The notes beneath the pieces were generated by a model that was not told the origin of the DNA, did not search any database, and saw only the letters and a list, made by a program, of their open reading frames with translations. The position numbers and the translations under genes were made by a program. A stretch of 64,000 nt of DNA, taken from positions 850,990 to 914,989 of the forward strand of contig NMRA01000069.1 of NCBI GenBank assembly GCA_002633005.1, read 5' to 3'. This DNA is from Phoronis australis. Its lineage: Eukaryota; Phoronida; Phoronidae. Positions 1 through 12,000 of the stretch are shown here, piece by piece. Position 1 is the stretch's first letter. The number at the start of each line of letters is the position of its first letter.

Positions 1-330
1 TCATCTCACTACTAGGTGCCTACATACCAAATTTCATGAAAATCCGTTCAGGACTTTTGAAGATACAAAGGTAAGCGTAAAAAACTAAAATTGCCACTAG
101 GGGGCACACCGGTTGTCGGATCCATCCGAAAGTTCGCACATGCTGTCCCATTCATGAATGGAACATATGTGCCAAATTTCATGAATGTATGTCAAAGGGT
201 TTTGGAGATAGAGCAGCGGACGCCGGACGGACGCCGCCCGGACGGACGGACGGACGGCCGGACGGACAGAGATGACGGCATAATGCGTCCACATATAAAT
301 ATGTGGGCGCATAAAAATTAAAATACAGAT
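1..330 (-). repeat. Dispersed repeat, inverted relative to the 12.5-14.1 kb array
   Basis: The reverse complement of 1-120 matches the unit at 12700-12800 (tttcataaaatttgg, then a tctattagtgagatga-like tail). Positions 220-310 hold a GGAC-rich run and a cacatataaatatgtg palindrome that is mirrored at about 12555-12575. The copy runs off the left edge of the window. Confidence 0.8.
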
Positions 331-1240
331 ACACTCTAATTTGTTTCTATAACTAAGCAGTGAAAGTAATACGCAGGAAATGAAAAATAAGAATCTCATC
401 TGACTGGTGTAATCAAAATGACCTTACAGGAGTGGCACTGATGCTTTAGGCCACTGTTGCGCCAATCGGTCATGTTCAAATTTGAATGTACAAAGAAGTT
501 TGACCCTTGGTGCAAAGGTAAGCAATATCCTGGAGTTAATTACAAAATGACAACCCACTTCCGACAGTGTCATTCTGTTGGAAATCCATTATAGATTTCA
601 CGTGAGAGCGTTCCACTACAACAGCCACTGGGACAATAATGAGCACGCAGACTATTAATGGCTACGGAATACTTGTAGTCATTCTGGTATACTTTACGTC
701 TTCACTAGTCATTCACCTGGCATAGGCTCCTGATGACAGAGCCTGAGCACACAGCTGCCACCCATTGGGCGTGGACTTGAGTTGATCAAAGTACTGCAGT
801 GCCTGTAAATGAATGGAGCATCAAAATAACAGTGCAGTCCCTCAAGCTCAATCCCTTTTTACACACCGGTGTAAAAATAACTCTTTTTCATTTTTTCAAT
901 GACCAATCTATGATCGTTGCGACGGCACAAAACTACGACATTATGTCCAATGCAGAGAATTAAAAGAACAGTACCCAGTACGGTATTAATTCCGAGATAC
1001 CAATATCAAGTAAAGTAATGATCAACTAAAATCTCAATTGTCTGCTATATTGCTTCCTAAATTGATGTGATTTCTCGTAGCCAACTTCTGAAGTTATCCT
1101 ACCACAAATCCAATATAATACCTGATGCTGTCCACTGACGTCACACAAGGCCTGCAGGGCTTGGTCGTCCATCTTGACCCAACTCAACCTTAACCACCGT
1201 CTTGCCCGCAACTACAAGGGAAAGATAAGGCAAGGAGTAA
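331..1240. other. Intergenic, nothing recognised
   Basis: Only short open frames without domain signatures are present, and I see no repeat shared with the rest of the window. Confidence 0.5.
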
Positions 1241-1775
1241 CTTGAAACTCACCAGGTAGCACCAATGTGTTCAGGGCCTGCATTTAATGGGACATCATGC
1301 CTATTGACGAACAAAAAGTCCAAGGGACACAAATTGTACAACGTTCCCATGCAATTTTTTGCAAGTGCCACGCGCCAGGTCAGACGCTTTGATCAGTCTC
1401 TCGCTTGTCCTTGCCTGAACTCACGACATCAGTAGAAATAATTTGAGATTATCGTGCGAGGTGAAAAAGTTAACAGCGGCCAAAACGTGGAGTCGGAATT
1501 CTTTGCCAAAGTTATCTCAACTCCTGTAAACATGCTTCACAGAAGATATGCATAGAACCAGAAAGAATTGCTGAAGAAAGTAAGCGTTTTTGAAGTGATA
1601 ATTTTAACTGTAAAATGTATTTTGGACCATGTTAAAACCATTTATTCGGTGACCATATTTTGGTTACCAGCTGTTTAAAATACACAGTTAATGAAATGAG
1701 TACATAAATACATGGGGAGTTCTGTACTCCCAGCTGTAATAGCCAGCTGAGGAGCTACGTGTTGCCTAGGGATAA
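1240..1775 (+). repeat. Dispersed repeat R4, copy 1
   Basis: This matches 32620-33060 over several hundred bases. Shared stretches include caagggaca, ttttttgcaagtg, ataaaatgtattttgga-like and a tagccagctgagg-like end. No coding frame is preserved between the two copies. Confidence 0.75.
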
Positions 1776-1972
1776 AAAGGTGTCTTCAGTACCAGTCTGT
1801 GACTGCTGCAGCGCAAGCACATTCTAAATTTTCTTGAACATGAGAAACAATTCTATTGAACCTAGAAGTTCTTCCAAGCCTGGAAAAATAAAGTGTCCTA
1901 TGACGAGGAAAAGCATTAAATCAGTTGAGATTGGCAGCATTGACTGAAGAGTGGAGAGTGCATATGAATTAC

Positions 1973-2738
1973 TAGCCTTGGTACAAAGCTGTATATAAAT
2001 ATACAGCTTTGCACCGATGTGGGTAAAAAAGTGGCAAGATAAAATCTGACACAAAATTAGCGTCATTAAAAACTACAGTCTTCCTTGAGTAAACTAAATT
2101 ATTTAACGGTGTTGGAAAAAATGGCGTTCTACCGTTATTTCGATGCTAAAGTTGTGGAGCGATCTTTAGCGACGGCTTTCGGCATCGTGAAATATTGCGT
2201 CACCTATTGGCCAGTTTCTTTTTTCGCCGATTCTTCAATCAACTGTTGTTCTTTCACGAGCTTGCGTACACGTCACAACAAATTATCAGAACTGGTTTCA
2301 CTTCATTATAAGTTTTTAGAATTTTGATACCGAAAAATCAAATTTCAGAAGAAATTTTGCTGCTGCAAGCTATCATCACCACCCGAGAGATGTCGCAAAA
2401 ATTTAGGAAATGGCGCGTGCGCGTGACACGAGCGTACTGTTTTCAAAACGACAAAATACTTTTCATTGTTAGAAAAGGCAGAGAGTTACACAAAAAAATG
2501 ATGTTTATTGCATTGTTTTTCACTTAAACGGCTGTAACGGGAAAGGTGTCGGTTGACTCCCAGATTTTGCATGCACACCGTCCGGTTTTTAGCTTTACAT
2601 GTTGATACAAGTTTTACGGTGCGGTGACGAGCAGAACTACCCAGGCTGTGTGCAATTTCGGGGTCTACGGAAGAAATATACACAGTGGGACCTAGCTGTA
2701 TTTTCACGACAGTCTTCATACAGCTAGCTGGCTGGCTA
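1973..2738 (+). mobile_element. MITE-like element A, copy 1, with 9-bp target duplication
   Basis: Flanked by atgaattac at 1964-1972 and 2739-2747. The left end has a short palindrome (acaaagctgtatat / atacagctttgc). The right end is gtcttcatacagctagctgg, ending ggcta. Only TAGCC is inverted at the extreme ends. The element is 766 bp and has no transposase. The match extends to tag beyond the 9 bp, so the exact border could shift by three bases. Confidence 0.85.
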
Positions 2739-3552
2739 ATGAATTACTAGAATAATACTCTGGCACTGGCAGTAGGTCCTATAAACATCCAAACTACATT
2801 CTCCCAATTTGAGAACCTGCTTCTGTTGTGATGCGAGTGGCACTAGTGTTAGCCTAAAATTAATACGTATTGACAGACGGGTTACGTGTCTAGTTAGTGA
2901 GTGTTTCTGTGGTAGTCAGTTTTACTGTTTTGGCAGACTGGTAGTCAATGGTAGTGATACTTATGATAAGTATTGTCAGTCTTCTATTCAGGAAAGTGGT
3001 CACTATTGTGCGCAAATTGAGAGAATTTGCAATAGAAATAGACAATATGACGTTTATATGTTTACTTACAAGTTCAAAAAACACCCTGAGAATTCAATGT
3101 CGAGAAAATAAAACGTGTTTCGCCACGTTTCGTCACGAAAACAAGACAGTGTGGTCGGAACTCAAGACAATCATCACGAACCCAAACTAGCGTTTTCAAA
3201 ATTATATTTTGATCATTATTACACATTTTTAGAATAGTGAATAAATATTTTAAAAGATATAATCATATATTAAATAAAATTAAAATGAAAATTACCATAT
3301 TTAGGATGGCCAGGCAACATTTAAAATGTATTTGGGATTGTCATGCGTGTGGGAGTTTCCGATTTTTGTCAAAATTTTATGTTTAGGATTACTTGAAGAA
3401 TGTGAAGCTGAATGAACAGAGATGGTGGGCGATAGGTTCTCAGTTTCCATCATTTGGAAAGCTTAATGTTTTTGTTGCTCTTCTATGTGCCTAAAGCTTC
3501 ACTATTTTCTGCTTTAAATTGTGTTGGTATTCTAAGTGGGTATCTAAACATC

Positions 3553-5260
3553 TAGCCTTCTTCATCTTGGTACAATACAAAGCTGTGCATGTATACTAAA
3601 CATATAGGCAATGACCATCGCCTCTGTTGGCCCGAACCAGAGGTGATGCAGAGGCTATAGGTGCTCTGTACGCCGGAAGCTTTTCAGCGAATTATGCCTC
3701 GCACCGACTAAACCATCAAAGTCACGTTGTTATAAATAACTTTTGCGCATAGAGGAACACCTTTAGGAGGTTGTTGATGTGTTTAATTCCTTCCAACTCG
3801 AACAAATACTCCCGTTATGAAACTTTTTCTTCGAGCAGTCCCTATTTCATTTCCCAAAATCGTGAAATCAACATTTTCATTTTTTTAACCAGGCCGAAGG
3901 TCAGAAGTTGCGGACCTACCGGCGAACTTTGAAAGCTGAAGTTCCCGCCCTTCGCGTACGTGCTGCCAGGAACCAGCCGTGCATTTGCCGTGTTGTTAAA
4001 CATTAAATTGTCAAATATGTGCACAAATACTATTAAATGTCATATCAACAGCATTTATTTTTATCAAATACAAACAATAATTCATTGAAATACAATCAGT
4101 TTCAAGTAACGCCAATTTAAGACAAGTATAAGTGGTGGCATTTTGGAAACTAACATTTGACTGACAAGACCGCAATGGCTAACCTTTGGCCTATTTAAAG
4201 ATTGAGGTCATGAAGTCACATCACCTAGCGAGCGTGGTAAAAATTGGAGCGTGCGCAGTATAAAAATGGTGTGTTCACGATTTTGGGAACTGAAATAAGG
4301 ACTGCTCGAAGAAAAAGTTTGATAATAGGAGTATTTGTTCGAGTTGGAAGGAATTAAACACATCGACAACCTCCTCAGGTGTTCCTCTATGCGCAAAAGG
4401 TATTTATAACAACGTGACTTTGATGGTTTAGTCGGTGCGAAGCATAATTCGCCGAAAAGCTTCCGGCGTACAGAGCGCCTATAGCCTCTGCATCGCCTCT
4501 GGTTTGGGCCAACAGAGGCGATGGTCACTGCCTACTAAACATACAGCTTTGCGTCGGTGTGGGTAAAAAGTGGTAAGATAAAATATGATTCAAGCTTAGT
4601 GTCATTAAAAACTACAATTTTCTTTGAGTAAACTAAATTATTTAACGGTGTTGGAAAAAATGATGTTCTACTGTTATTCTGCTGCTAAAGTTGTGGAGCG
4701 ATCTTCAGTGTCGGATTATGGTGCCATGAAATATTGCGTCACCTATGAGCCAATTTCTTTTTTCGCTGATTCTTCAATCAACCGTTGTTCTTTCACGAGG
4801 TTGCGTACACATCACAACAAATTATTGGAACTGGTTTCACTTCATTATAAGTTTTTAGAATTCCGATACCGAAAAACTGAATTTCAGAACAAATTTTGCT
4901 GCTGCGAAGTTGTCGCAAAAATTTAGAAAATGGCGCATGTGCATGAAACACGCGTACTGTTTTCAAAACGACAACATACTTTTCATTGTTACAAAAGGTC
5001 CAGAATGACTCAAGAAAATGACGTTTGTTGCATTGTTTTTCCCTAGCTTAAACGGTTGTAACAGGCAAGGTGAGTATCGGTTGACTCCCAGATTTTGCAT
5101 GCACCCCGTCTGGTCTTTAGCTTTACGTGTTGATACAGGTTTCATAACGAGGTGACGAGCAGAACTACTGTGTGCAAGTTCGGGGTCTATGGAAGATTAA
5201 CACACAGTGGTACCTAGCTGTATTTTGACGATAGTCTTCATACAGCTAGCTGGCTGGCTA
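3553..5260 (+). mobile_element. Element A, copy 2, interrupted by element B
   Basis: The outer parts 3553-3604 and 4544-5260 align with copy 1. Element B (3605-4534) has split the left-end palindrome. The right end, cagctagctggctggcta, stops at 5260, close to the mirrored end of copy 3. Confidence 0.85.
3605..4534. mobile_element. Element B: 930-bp MITE with long terminal inverted repeats, inserted in element A
   Basis: The ends are taggcaatgaccatcgcc and the complementary ggcgatggtcactgccta. The inverted arms are roughly 275-300 bp each (3605-3880 and 4230-4534). The 9-bp duplication ctaaacata is exact at 3596-3604 and 4535-4543. Long arms with a 9-bp duplication fit a Mutator-like (MULE) MITE. 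No transposase frame is present. Confidence 0.93.
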
Positions 5261-5292
5261 CTATCCAGCTAGCCTTCTCTGCCGCTCTGGCC

Positions 5293-6113
5293 TAGCCAGC
5301 CAGCTAGTATGAAGACTATTGCCAAAATACAGCTATGTACCACTGTGTGTTCAGTGCCAGCAGACCTCGAAATTGCACACAACCCGGGTAGTTCTACTCG
5401 TCATCTCACTGTGCAAGTTATATCAACATGTAGGGCTATTAAGACCGCCGGGTATGCATGCTGTTGTAAAAATTAGGTTTTACCTTGCAATAATAACTAA
5501 AGGTGCGCCTAGAGTAATAACTGTATCCGTTCGGTTCAGCAGTCTCCAAGACGCCAACAGAGGGCGCACGCGGCAAAAGGCCAGCGCAGCAGTGAGACAG
5601 GTCAAATAATGTCTCACTACACTGCAAAATCTGGGAGTCAACACTGACAACAGACACTCATCTTGCCCATTACACTACGCTTGTGTCACACGCACGTGCC
5701 ATTTCCTAAATTTTTGCGACAACTTGGCAGCAGCAAAATCTGTTCTGAAATTTCGTTTTTCGGTATATAAATTCTAAAAACTTATAGTGAAGTGAAACCA
5801 GTTCTGATGATTTGTTGTGACGTGTACGCAACCTCATGAATGAAGAACAGTTGATTGAAGAATCGGCGAAAAAAGAAACTGGCCAATAGATGACGCAATG
5901 TTTCATTGTGGCGAAAGCCGACGCAAAAGATCGTACCACAATTTTAACAGCAGAATGAGGGTAGAAATCCATATTTTTCAACACTGGTAAATTAGTTTAC
6001 TCAAGGTAGATTGTAGTTTTTAATGACACTAATTTTGTGTCAGATTTTGTCTGGTCTTTTTCCTCCACATTGTCGTAAAGCTGTGTATTTAGTATACAGC
6101 TTTGTGCCAAGGT
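5293..6113 (-). mobile_element. Element A, copy 3, inverted
   Basis: This is the reverse complement of copies 1 and 2. It starts tagccagccagctag and ends with the tatacagctttgtgccaagg palindrome end. With copy 2 it forms a fold-back with ~700-bp arms and a 32-bp spacer at 5261-5292. It carries an insertion or divergence at about 5430-5600. Confidence 0.85.
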
Positions 6114-7000
6114 TGTCCCTGGCCTTATTCTTGCCCTTGGCTTCGATTATGGTGCTTGGTGCAAAACTGTGTTATTACTAACGATACAGCGGTAATTGTG
6201 TACAATATGATAGCATTCACCTACACAAATGATTTTGGTATCGCTCGATTCCTCGCATCGTTCTCATTCCTAAAATATATGAATGTGTCCCGTTACGCAT
6301 TTCGTCACAATTTTGCCATCAACTTTCTGTTCGCACTACCCGTTTGACACTGCCATGTTCCCTCAACACAAGACCACAGCGACGCCTGTTGCTAATAGTG
6401 TAACAGAGAAATGAAAGGAGCTGGCAGAGTCCCTTCTGGTGGCCAATAGTTTCTCAAGTCCCCTGTTATCCAAAGACAGACATCTATCCAGCACTAGGTG
6501 GCCTCCCTTGGTGCCGGCGGGTATGGGCCACCCTCACCTATAGTGTAAAGACATTAAAGGCCCGAAACACTGGTGAGGGTCTGAAGGCTGCCTCTGACTT
6601 CGCAATCTTTTTGATTGTTAGTCTTATAATTCTGAATGGTGTTTGGCCGCGAGATTCCTGCTAAACTTTTCCTGAGGTACGTAACATACAGCAACAAGGG
6701 GAAATCTTTCTACCCTTTTTCCTTAATGTTTTTAGAATTGTGATCATTTGAACCCTTTTCCAAAAATTCTCTGAAGTGATATCTTTTTTTACAAATTTGA
6801 ACCTCCAAAATAACCCATTGTTTCTCAGATTCTTGTTACCGGATGCGTATGTACCAAGGTCACCATACAAATTCAAACCCTTGGGACCATAGCTCAGAAC
6901 AGGTGCGGACGGGTCTCGGTCGCTATGAACTTATGAAGAGCAACGGTGTCGATAGAGTTGTTCAGTTTTTGGCTGTCAGATGACTCCTTCCATTCAACAT
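6114..7000. other. Intergenic, nothing recognised
   Basis: No domain-bearing frame is present. Some phrases resemble low-copy repeats, but I cannot delimit an element. Confidence 0.45.
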
Positions 7001-7004
7001 GGTG

Positions 7005-7690
7005 GTATCACTGATCGTAAATGCGAGCAGAAATTTGATGATAAAAGTACTTCCTTAGATAAATTAAATTATTTACAGGACTGATGTTAAAAATTTTTTT
7101 GTTCTATCTTTATTCTGTTGCTAAAGTTGTGGAGCGATCTTATGTGTAGGTTTTCGCCGCCTTGAAATATAGCGTCAATTATTGGTCAGTGTCTTTTTGA
7201 TGATTTTTCAATCAGCTGTTCTTCCATGAGGTTGCATACATGTCACAACAAATTACTGCAACTGGTTTCATTTCGTTATAACTTTTTGGTACTTTAATAC
7301 CTGCAAACCGAATTTCAGAACAAACTTTCTTGTCACGAAGCTGCCATCATCTTCTGAAATGACGCTTGCATGTGTCACAAGCACACTGTTTTTGAAAGGA
7401 CTACAAACTCTTCTTTGTTACAAAATTCAGGGAGTTATGTAAGAAAATGACGTTTGTTAGCTTATTTTCACTTAAGTGGCTGCAATGAGCAAGGTGAGTC
7501 GGTTGACTCCCAGCTTTGCATGCAATCCCGCCAGTCGTTAGCTCTGCATGTTAATGTAAGTTTCACAAGGAGGTGACGAGCAGAACTACCTGGGCTGTGT
7601 GAAATTTCGGAGTCTAACGGAGCTCAAAACACAGTGGTTCCTAGCTGACCTTAGTGTTCATAAAGCTTGCTGGTCGGCTACTTTTCAGCA
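7005..7690 (+). mobile_element. Element A, copy 4, diverged
   Basis: It shares taaattaaattatttac, gctaaagttgtggagcgatctt, caaattact and ggttgactcccag in the same order as copy 1, with many substitutions and indels. No clear target duplication remains. Confidence 0.75.
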
Positions 7691-8640
7691 AGCCATATGT
7701 ATTTTAAAGCACAAGCCCTTGAGTTTATCTGTTCCTCAATCACCACTGTTATAAAAATAAAATGTTTATTATATTTATATTATTCAGTGGGAAGTTTATG
7801 AACTTGTGTCCAAACTATGTGGAAGGTCATAAAAACTGGGCGGAAGGTCATAAAAAACTTTTTTTCTCAGATTCTGTGAACTCTGAAATGGACATCAATC
7901 ATAAGAAATCCCCAGTGCAGTGGAAAAATTATTGTCGATTATCAGATTATGTTAATTACGATCAAATTCACGTAGGATGTTTACTACCATCACTAGTATG
8001 TAGCCAGTACTCACCTTTTAAAGTTCAACAGAGCTGATGGGTCTTCAGAGCGCTTTTCACAGATTTGTGAACATAAACCAAAAGAATGGAAGGGAAATAC
8101 TTGTCTTGTTCAACGTGTTAGTACCAATCAAATTAAATTCCATTTCATTAACATATTTAGGCAACAGCAGTTATGTTTCATGTTCTTTACCTTTTGCTAT
8201 CAACTACAAATCAAATAGTCTGCCATCTTGTTACGTCACTTTTTTCCTAAGGACGTTGTGAAAATTTCTGTGCTCATCACCAAGGACAGGACAGTGACAC
8301 ATAAGATTAATCTCATTTTCAATTTGTCCAGTATTGCATATTCTACAAAAATTACTCATCCTCGGTTAGTCTTGTGTGCCGCCTTGTTTCAATGTGATGC
8401 TTGGACATTGAGTACTTAAAATGAGCACCTATTTTCCTTAAGTAGGGGTTTTATAAGTACAGGTATTTTTCAGACTGCAGTTCTGTTTTGATAGTACAAT
8501 GGACGAATTATCGTAGTGCCAGTTTTGTATGTCACAGTCAATTAATCCCTGACAATTGTTTGAAAGGAAAAAATCTACATCACCCAGTCCACATTACCTT
8601 ACCTCTCCAAACCTGTAGGTATACAGTAGCACTTTGAACT
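7691..8640. repeat. Diverged dispersed repeat (pair at 25700-26000)
   Basis: Positions 8020-8250 align loosely with 25720-25950: cacagatttgtgaa, gaaatacttgt, gtcaaattaaattcc-like, atatttagg and gtctgccat. The remainder is uncharacterised intergenic DNA upstream of RBSN. Confidence 0.6.
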
Positions 8641-8727
8641 AATATGCCCGGTTGTGCCTGCCGCCGTCGTCGCATGATATTATAATTAGTAGTGACTCAA
8701 ATGCTAGTGTTGTAATTGCCATGATCA

Positions 8728-8795
8728 CATGACCCGAGAATCAAACCTGCGACTCTGATAAAACCTGCATGCTTTCTAACCATGATAGGCAATTG
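8728..8795 (-). repeat. tRNA-derived SINE head, copy 1
   Basis: On the - strand it reads ggttagaaagcatgcaggtt, then the B-box-like gcaggtttgattctcgggtc. It aligns with the copies at 26672 and 32035. The A box is degraded. Confidence 0.65.
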
Positions 8796-8887
8796 CTTGT
8801 GACTTAAAGTTGGTAATGGAAATGGGGATTTTATCACAATGATAAATATTTTGAGACCATTTTAGATTACGTTGTTCTTATTTACAG

Positions 8888-9089
8888 AATTCAACAACTG
8901 GTGGTGATGTGAAACTCATGTGATTATTACCACCTCACATCACCATGACAACGACGGAGACGTCAGACATCAGGGAGGGGTTCCTGTGCCCAATATGTAT
9001 GAAGGACTTGTTTACACTTAATCAGTTGTCTGAGCACTTTGAGTCTGCTCACGCCAATGAAGACAAACAAGTCTTGCAGCAGCTTAAAG
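8888..9089 (+). other. RBSN: RBSN first coding exon with 5' UTR part
   Basis: A pyrimidine-rich acceptor ends at 8887 (cttatttacag), so an upstream non-coding exon is likely. Positions 8888-8944 are 5' UTR and the ATG is at 8945. The donor gtaatt follows 9089. The exon encodes the N-terminal C2H2 finger with C15, C18, H31 and H36. The upstream UTR exon and promoter were not identified. Confidence 0.7.
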
Positions 9090-12000
9090 GTAATTTGAAA
9101 ATTTTCTTGCTACCATGTTCGCATTCTAAAAAGACTGATAGTTATTTCATCTGTAAATTTGTCAGTATTTATTGTCTTATTATTTTGCGAGTTACAAAAT
9201 TTGCATTTTTAAACCTGCTGTAGATCTGCCTTGGTTTGAAAGGTCTAACTTGATTTTAATCTCTCACCGGTATGAAATTGGTCATTTTTTTGTTCCTGGC
9301 TCGAATTCATGCTTATTTTTGGGATTGGAATTACAAAAACCTCCTGTTTTGGTTTCAACTCCAGACAACAGTAGTTGTCGTGAGTAGTTTCTAAACCAAG
9401 GCTAAATCCAGATATCAATCTAATCCATTCTGGTGCTGCAATCTCCACGCTCTTTTGTTCATTGTCACAGCTCACAGGCCTATTATCTACTATGGTTCAT
9501 CAATGGGTACCAGAGAACTGAAACCTAATACTTCTGTTTTTGCTAATTTTATGCTATTTCTTCAGGTAAAAATGATTAATAACTTATTTTTTATGAAGAA
9601 TTCAATTTCAGAAGCAAAGCAGATATTATTAAATCAACAGTTTTAGTCCAGGATATTTTGTGCAGTGGTTCATTGCCATTAAACCATCACTGTGGCATTA
9701 ATTGCTTTACTCCACCCAACAGGACCTTAAATCAGACTTCCTGATAAGCAGCTTCTTGGTGAGAGTGAGACTGGTACAAATCTGTTGGTGAAGTACAATA
9801 TGGTGTGAAATGGGCCTAGTTTGTAATGAAAGAAAGGACAGTTATGACCTGGGACCAGACGTAACAAGTTGTCTTGTCATGGCTGGTCTTTTTCAGTGCC
9901 TAGAACAGCCTGAAGCAACAAAGAAATGTTTTTTTCCAAACCCAGAAACAAATACTTTCAAGTTATACTTGTATATTGTTTAAATCAAAAGTTACGTACT
10001 TTGGCGTAACACAGGTCTGCAGCCTTTTTGAGTGTAAAAAGCATTCCGTCTCCTTTTTGTGTTTCTAGGTTTCTTTGCAAAAACAAAGAAGAAGATATTG
10101 TCTTCCATCGACCGCCTCGATGACGGTAGTTTGGATGGTAGTGATGGTGCACCTCAAAAAACTGTTGGCACCGCCCACGACCCAGTGGGTGGCATCGATC
10201 CCACCATGTGGGATGCACAAACCATTGGTATGTAACATGTCCTATCTTCAAGCTTCATTCAATGAGCCTTACTGTGCACTGCATTTCTAACGGCTTTCAT
10301 TATGTCAAACCAAAACTGAATCATTAGCAATCTGTAGGAGAAATAATTGCTTGTTGAGGCCTCAATCTTGATAACTTCAAAAAAGGTGAATTTGAGGCAA
10401 GAGGGGAATTGGTGATGGAGAGTCCGAGAGTGTGGAGCAAAGTTACATCCTTGTGTCCTATTGGCAGTTTTGTCGCTGCTTGTGGCTTACGGTTATTAAG
10501 AGTGGTCACATGACCCAACTAACGGCAGATTGGTAAATAGTCACATATCGAATTTTGCAGGCTTTCTACATTCAGGAATTACATTGTTATGCTGTTCCAC
10601 AGTTTTCTAAACGTTTGGCTAAATGCACACACTTGTGAATAAGGTCCTATGTAACCTTATTGAGACACAGACTTGTGAATAAGGTCCATGTAACCTTATT
10701 GAGACACAGACTTGTGAATAAGGTCCTATGTAACCTTATTGAGACACAGACTTGTGAATAAGGTCCTATGTAACCTTATTGAGACACAGTTTCCAACTTG
10801 GAGGAGTCGCAACCACTCTAAGTTGATCGTCCTAAGCTGAATGGCAAAATGTTTCTCAATGTGCTTATTGGCTTAACAATAAAATAAAGACGAGAACTTA
10901 ACTGCCATTTGAATGCTTCTCAGGTGATAATTGTTGTGTATTCATTGGCCGCCCTAGTCACATGACTCCTCTGTAGTTCAAAGTCGTGACTCTTTTTCAG
11001 GATTTTGAGAGTATGACAATTACACAGGAAACTATTGATTTTGTCGTGGTGCCAAGTTCAGATAATGCAAATGAATTGAAGGTGGATAAGGTTTTTTAAG
11101 TAGATAAGAGAAACCAGGTATACAACCGGGTGAGAATCAATTTTGGCTGATTTTTTAGTTACTGTTTCCAGTAATATGATAATAAATCATTAATTGTGCG
11201 TTTAATGATTCATTTTTGACAACGGTCATTTCAAGGTCATATACGTTACAAGTTGCTACTGCTGTTCACGACGAGTCTAGGCTAGAAAAAATTGCGAGGT
11301 CATTGTTTGAGACTCCCTTCTCTCAATTCTGAAATTCAGATAGCAACTAAATCCCAGGTCCAACAACCTTGATGACCAAGAAAAACCGTTATGTTGGTGA
11401 TTTTTTCCAGTGTTGCAGCAATCAAGCAGGCTTTTCTGTTCTACTAAAAACACTGTTGGGGCATTTTTGGGCATTGTGACTTGGCTTGCAGGAATTGGAA
11501 TATCCAAGTCAAACACGTGTGACTATTGCAAGACAGCTGAAATCTCAGTTCGCATTTTCAAATTTTGTTAATGCAATCCGTAGCTCGTTATGTCAGGCTC
11601 TGCGCAGAATTCAGTTTGTTTTAAATATCTTTTCAGGCAAAATTCGGAACCACACGGATTACTTTAGGCCAATCAGAGACGAAAGGATTGACCGATACGT
11701 TGTGGAGATGAACAAAGTGTTGATTCGACTGGACAAACTCGTGGGTCCAGACGTTCCCATAGACTCTGGGAAAAGAAAAGGTAAAGAGATGTATAGTTTT
11801 GTGATTTTGTGTCTTACAACATGCTGCTGTAATTTTTAAAACATTTTTATTACCGACAAAGTCTGTGACTGCCAAGTTGGTCACGCAATCCTTATGATTT
11901 CATCAACCATAGCAGATTTGCGACAGAAAAACGCTCATTTATTTTAAGATATCATAAAACAATGGGTATGCATCTTACCTTTAAAGTTTTATAACAATCC

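Noticed and set aside
91-321. Open frame rich in Asp, Gly and Arg
   Set aside because: It comes from a GGAC-rich simple repeat inside a dispersed element.
10631-10789. CRISPR-like regular repeats
   Set aside because: The 40-bp units are contiguous with no unique spacers, and the host is clearly an animal.
11486-11636. Upstream extension of RBSN exon 3
   Set aside because: The frame is open, but the acceptor tttcag at 11636 gives the phase needed to join exon 2, and the extension has no family similarity.
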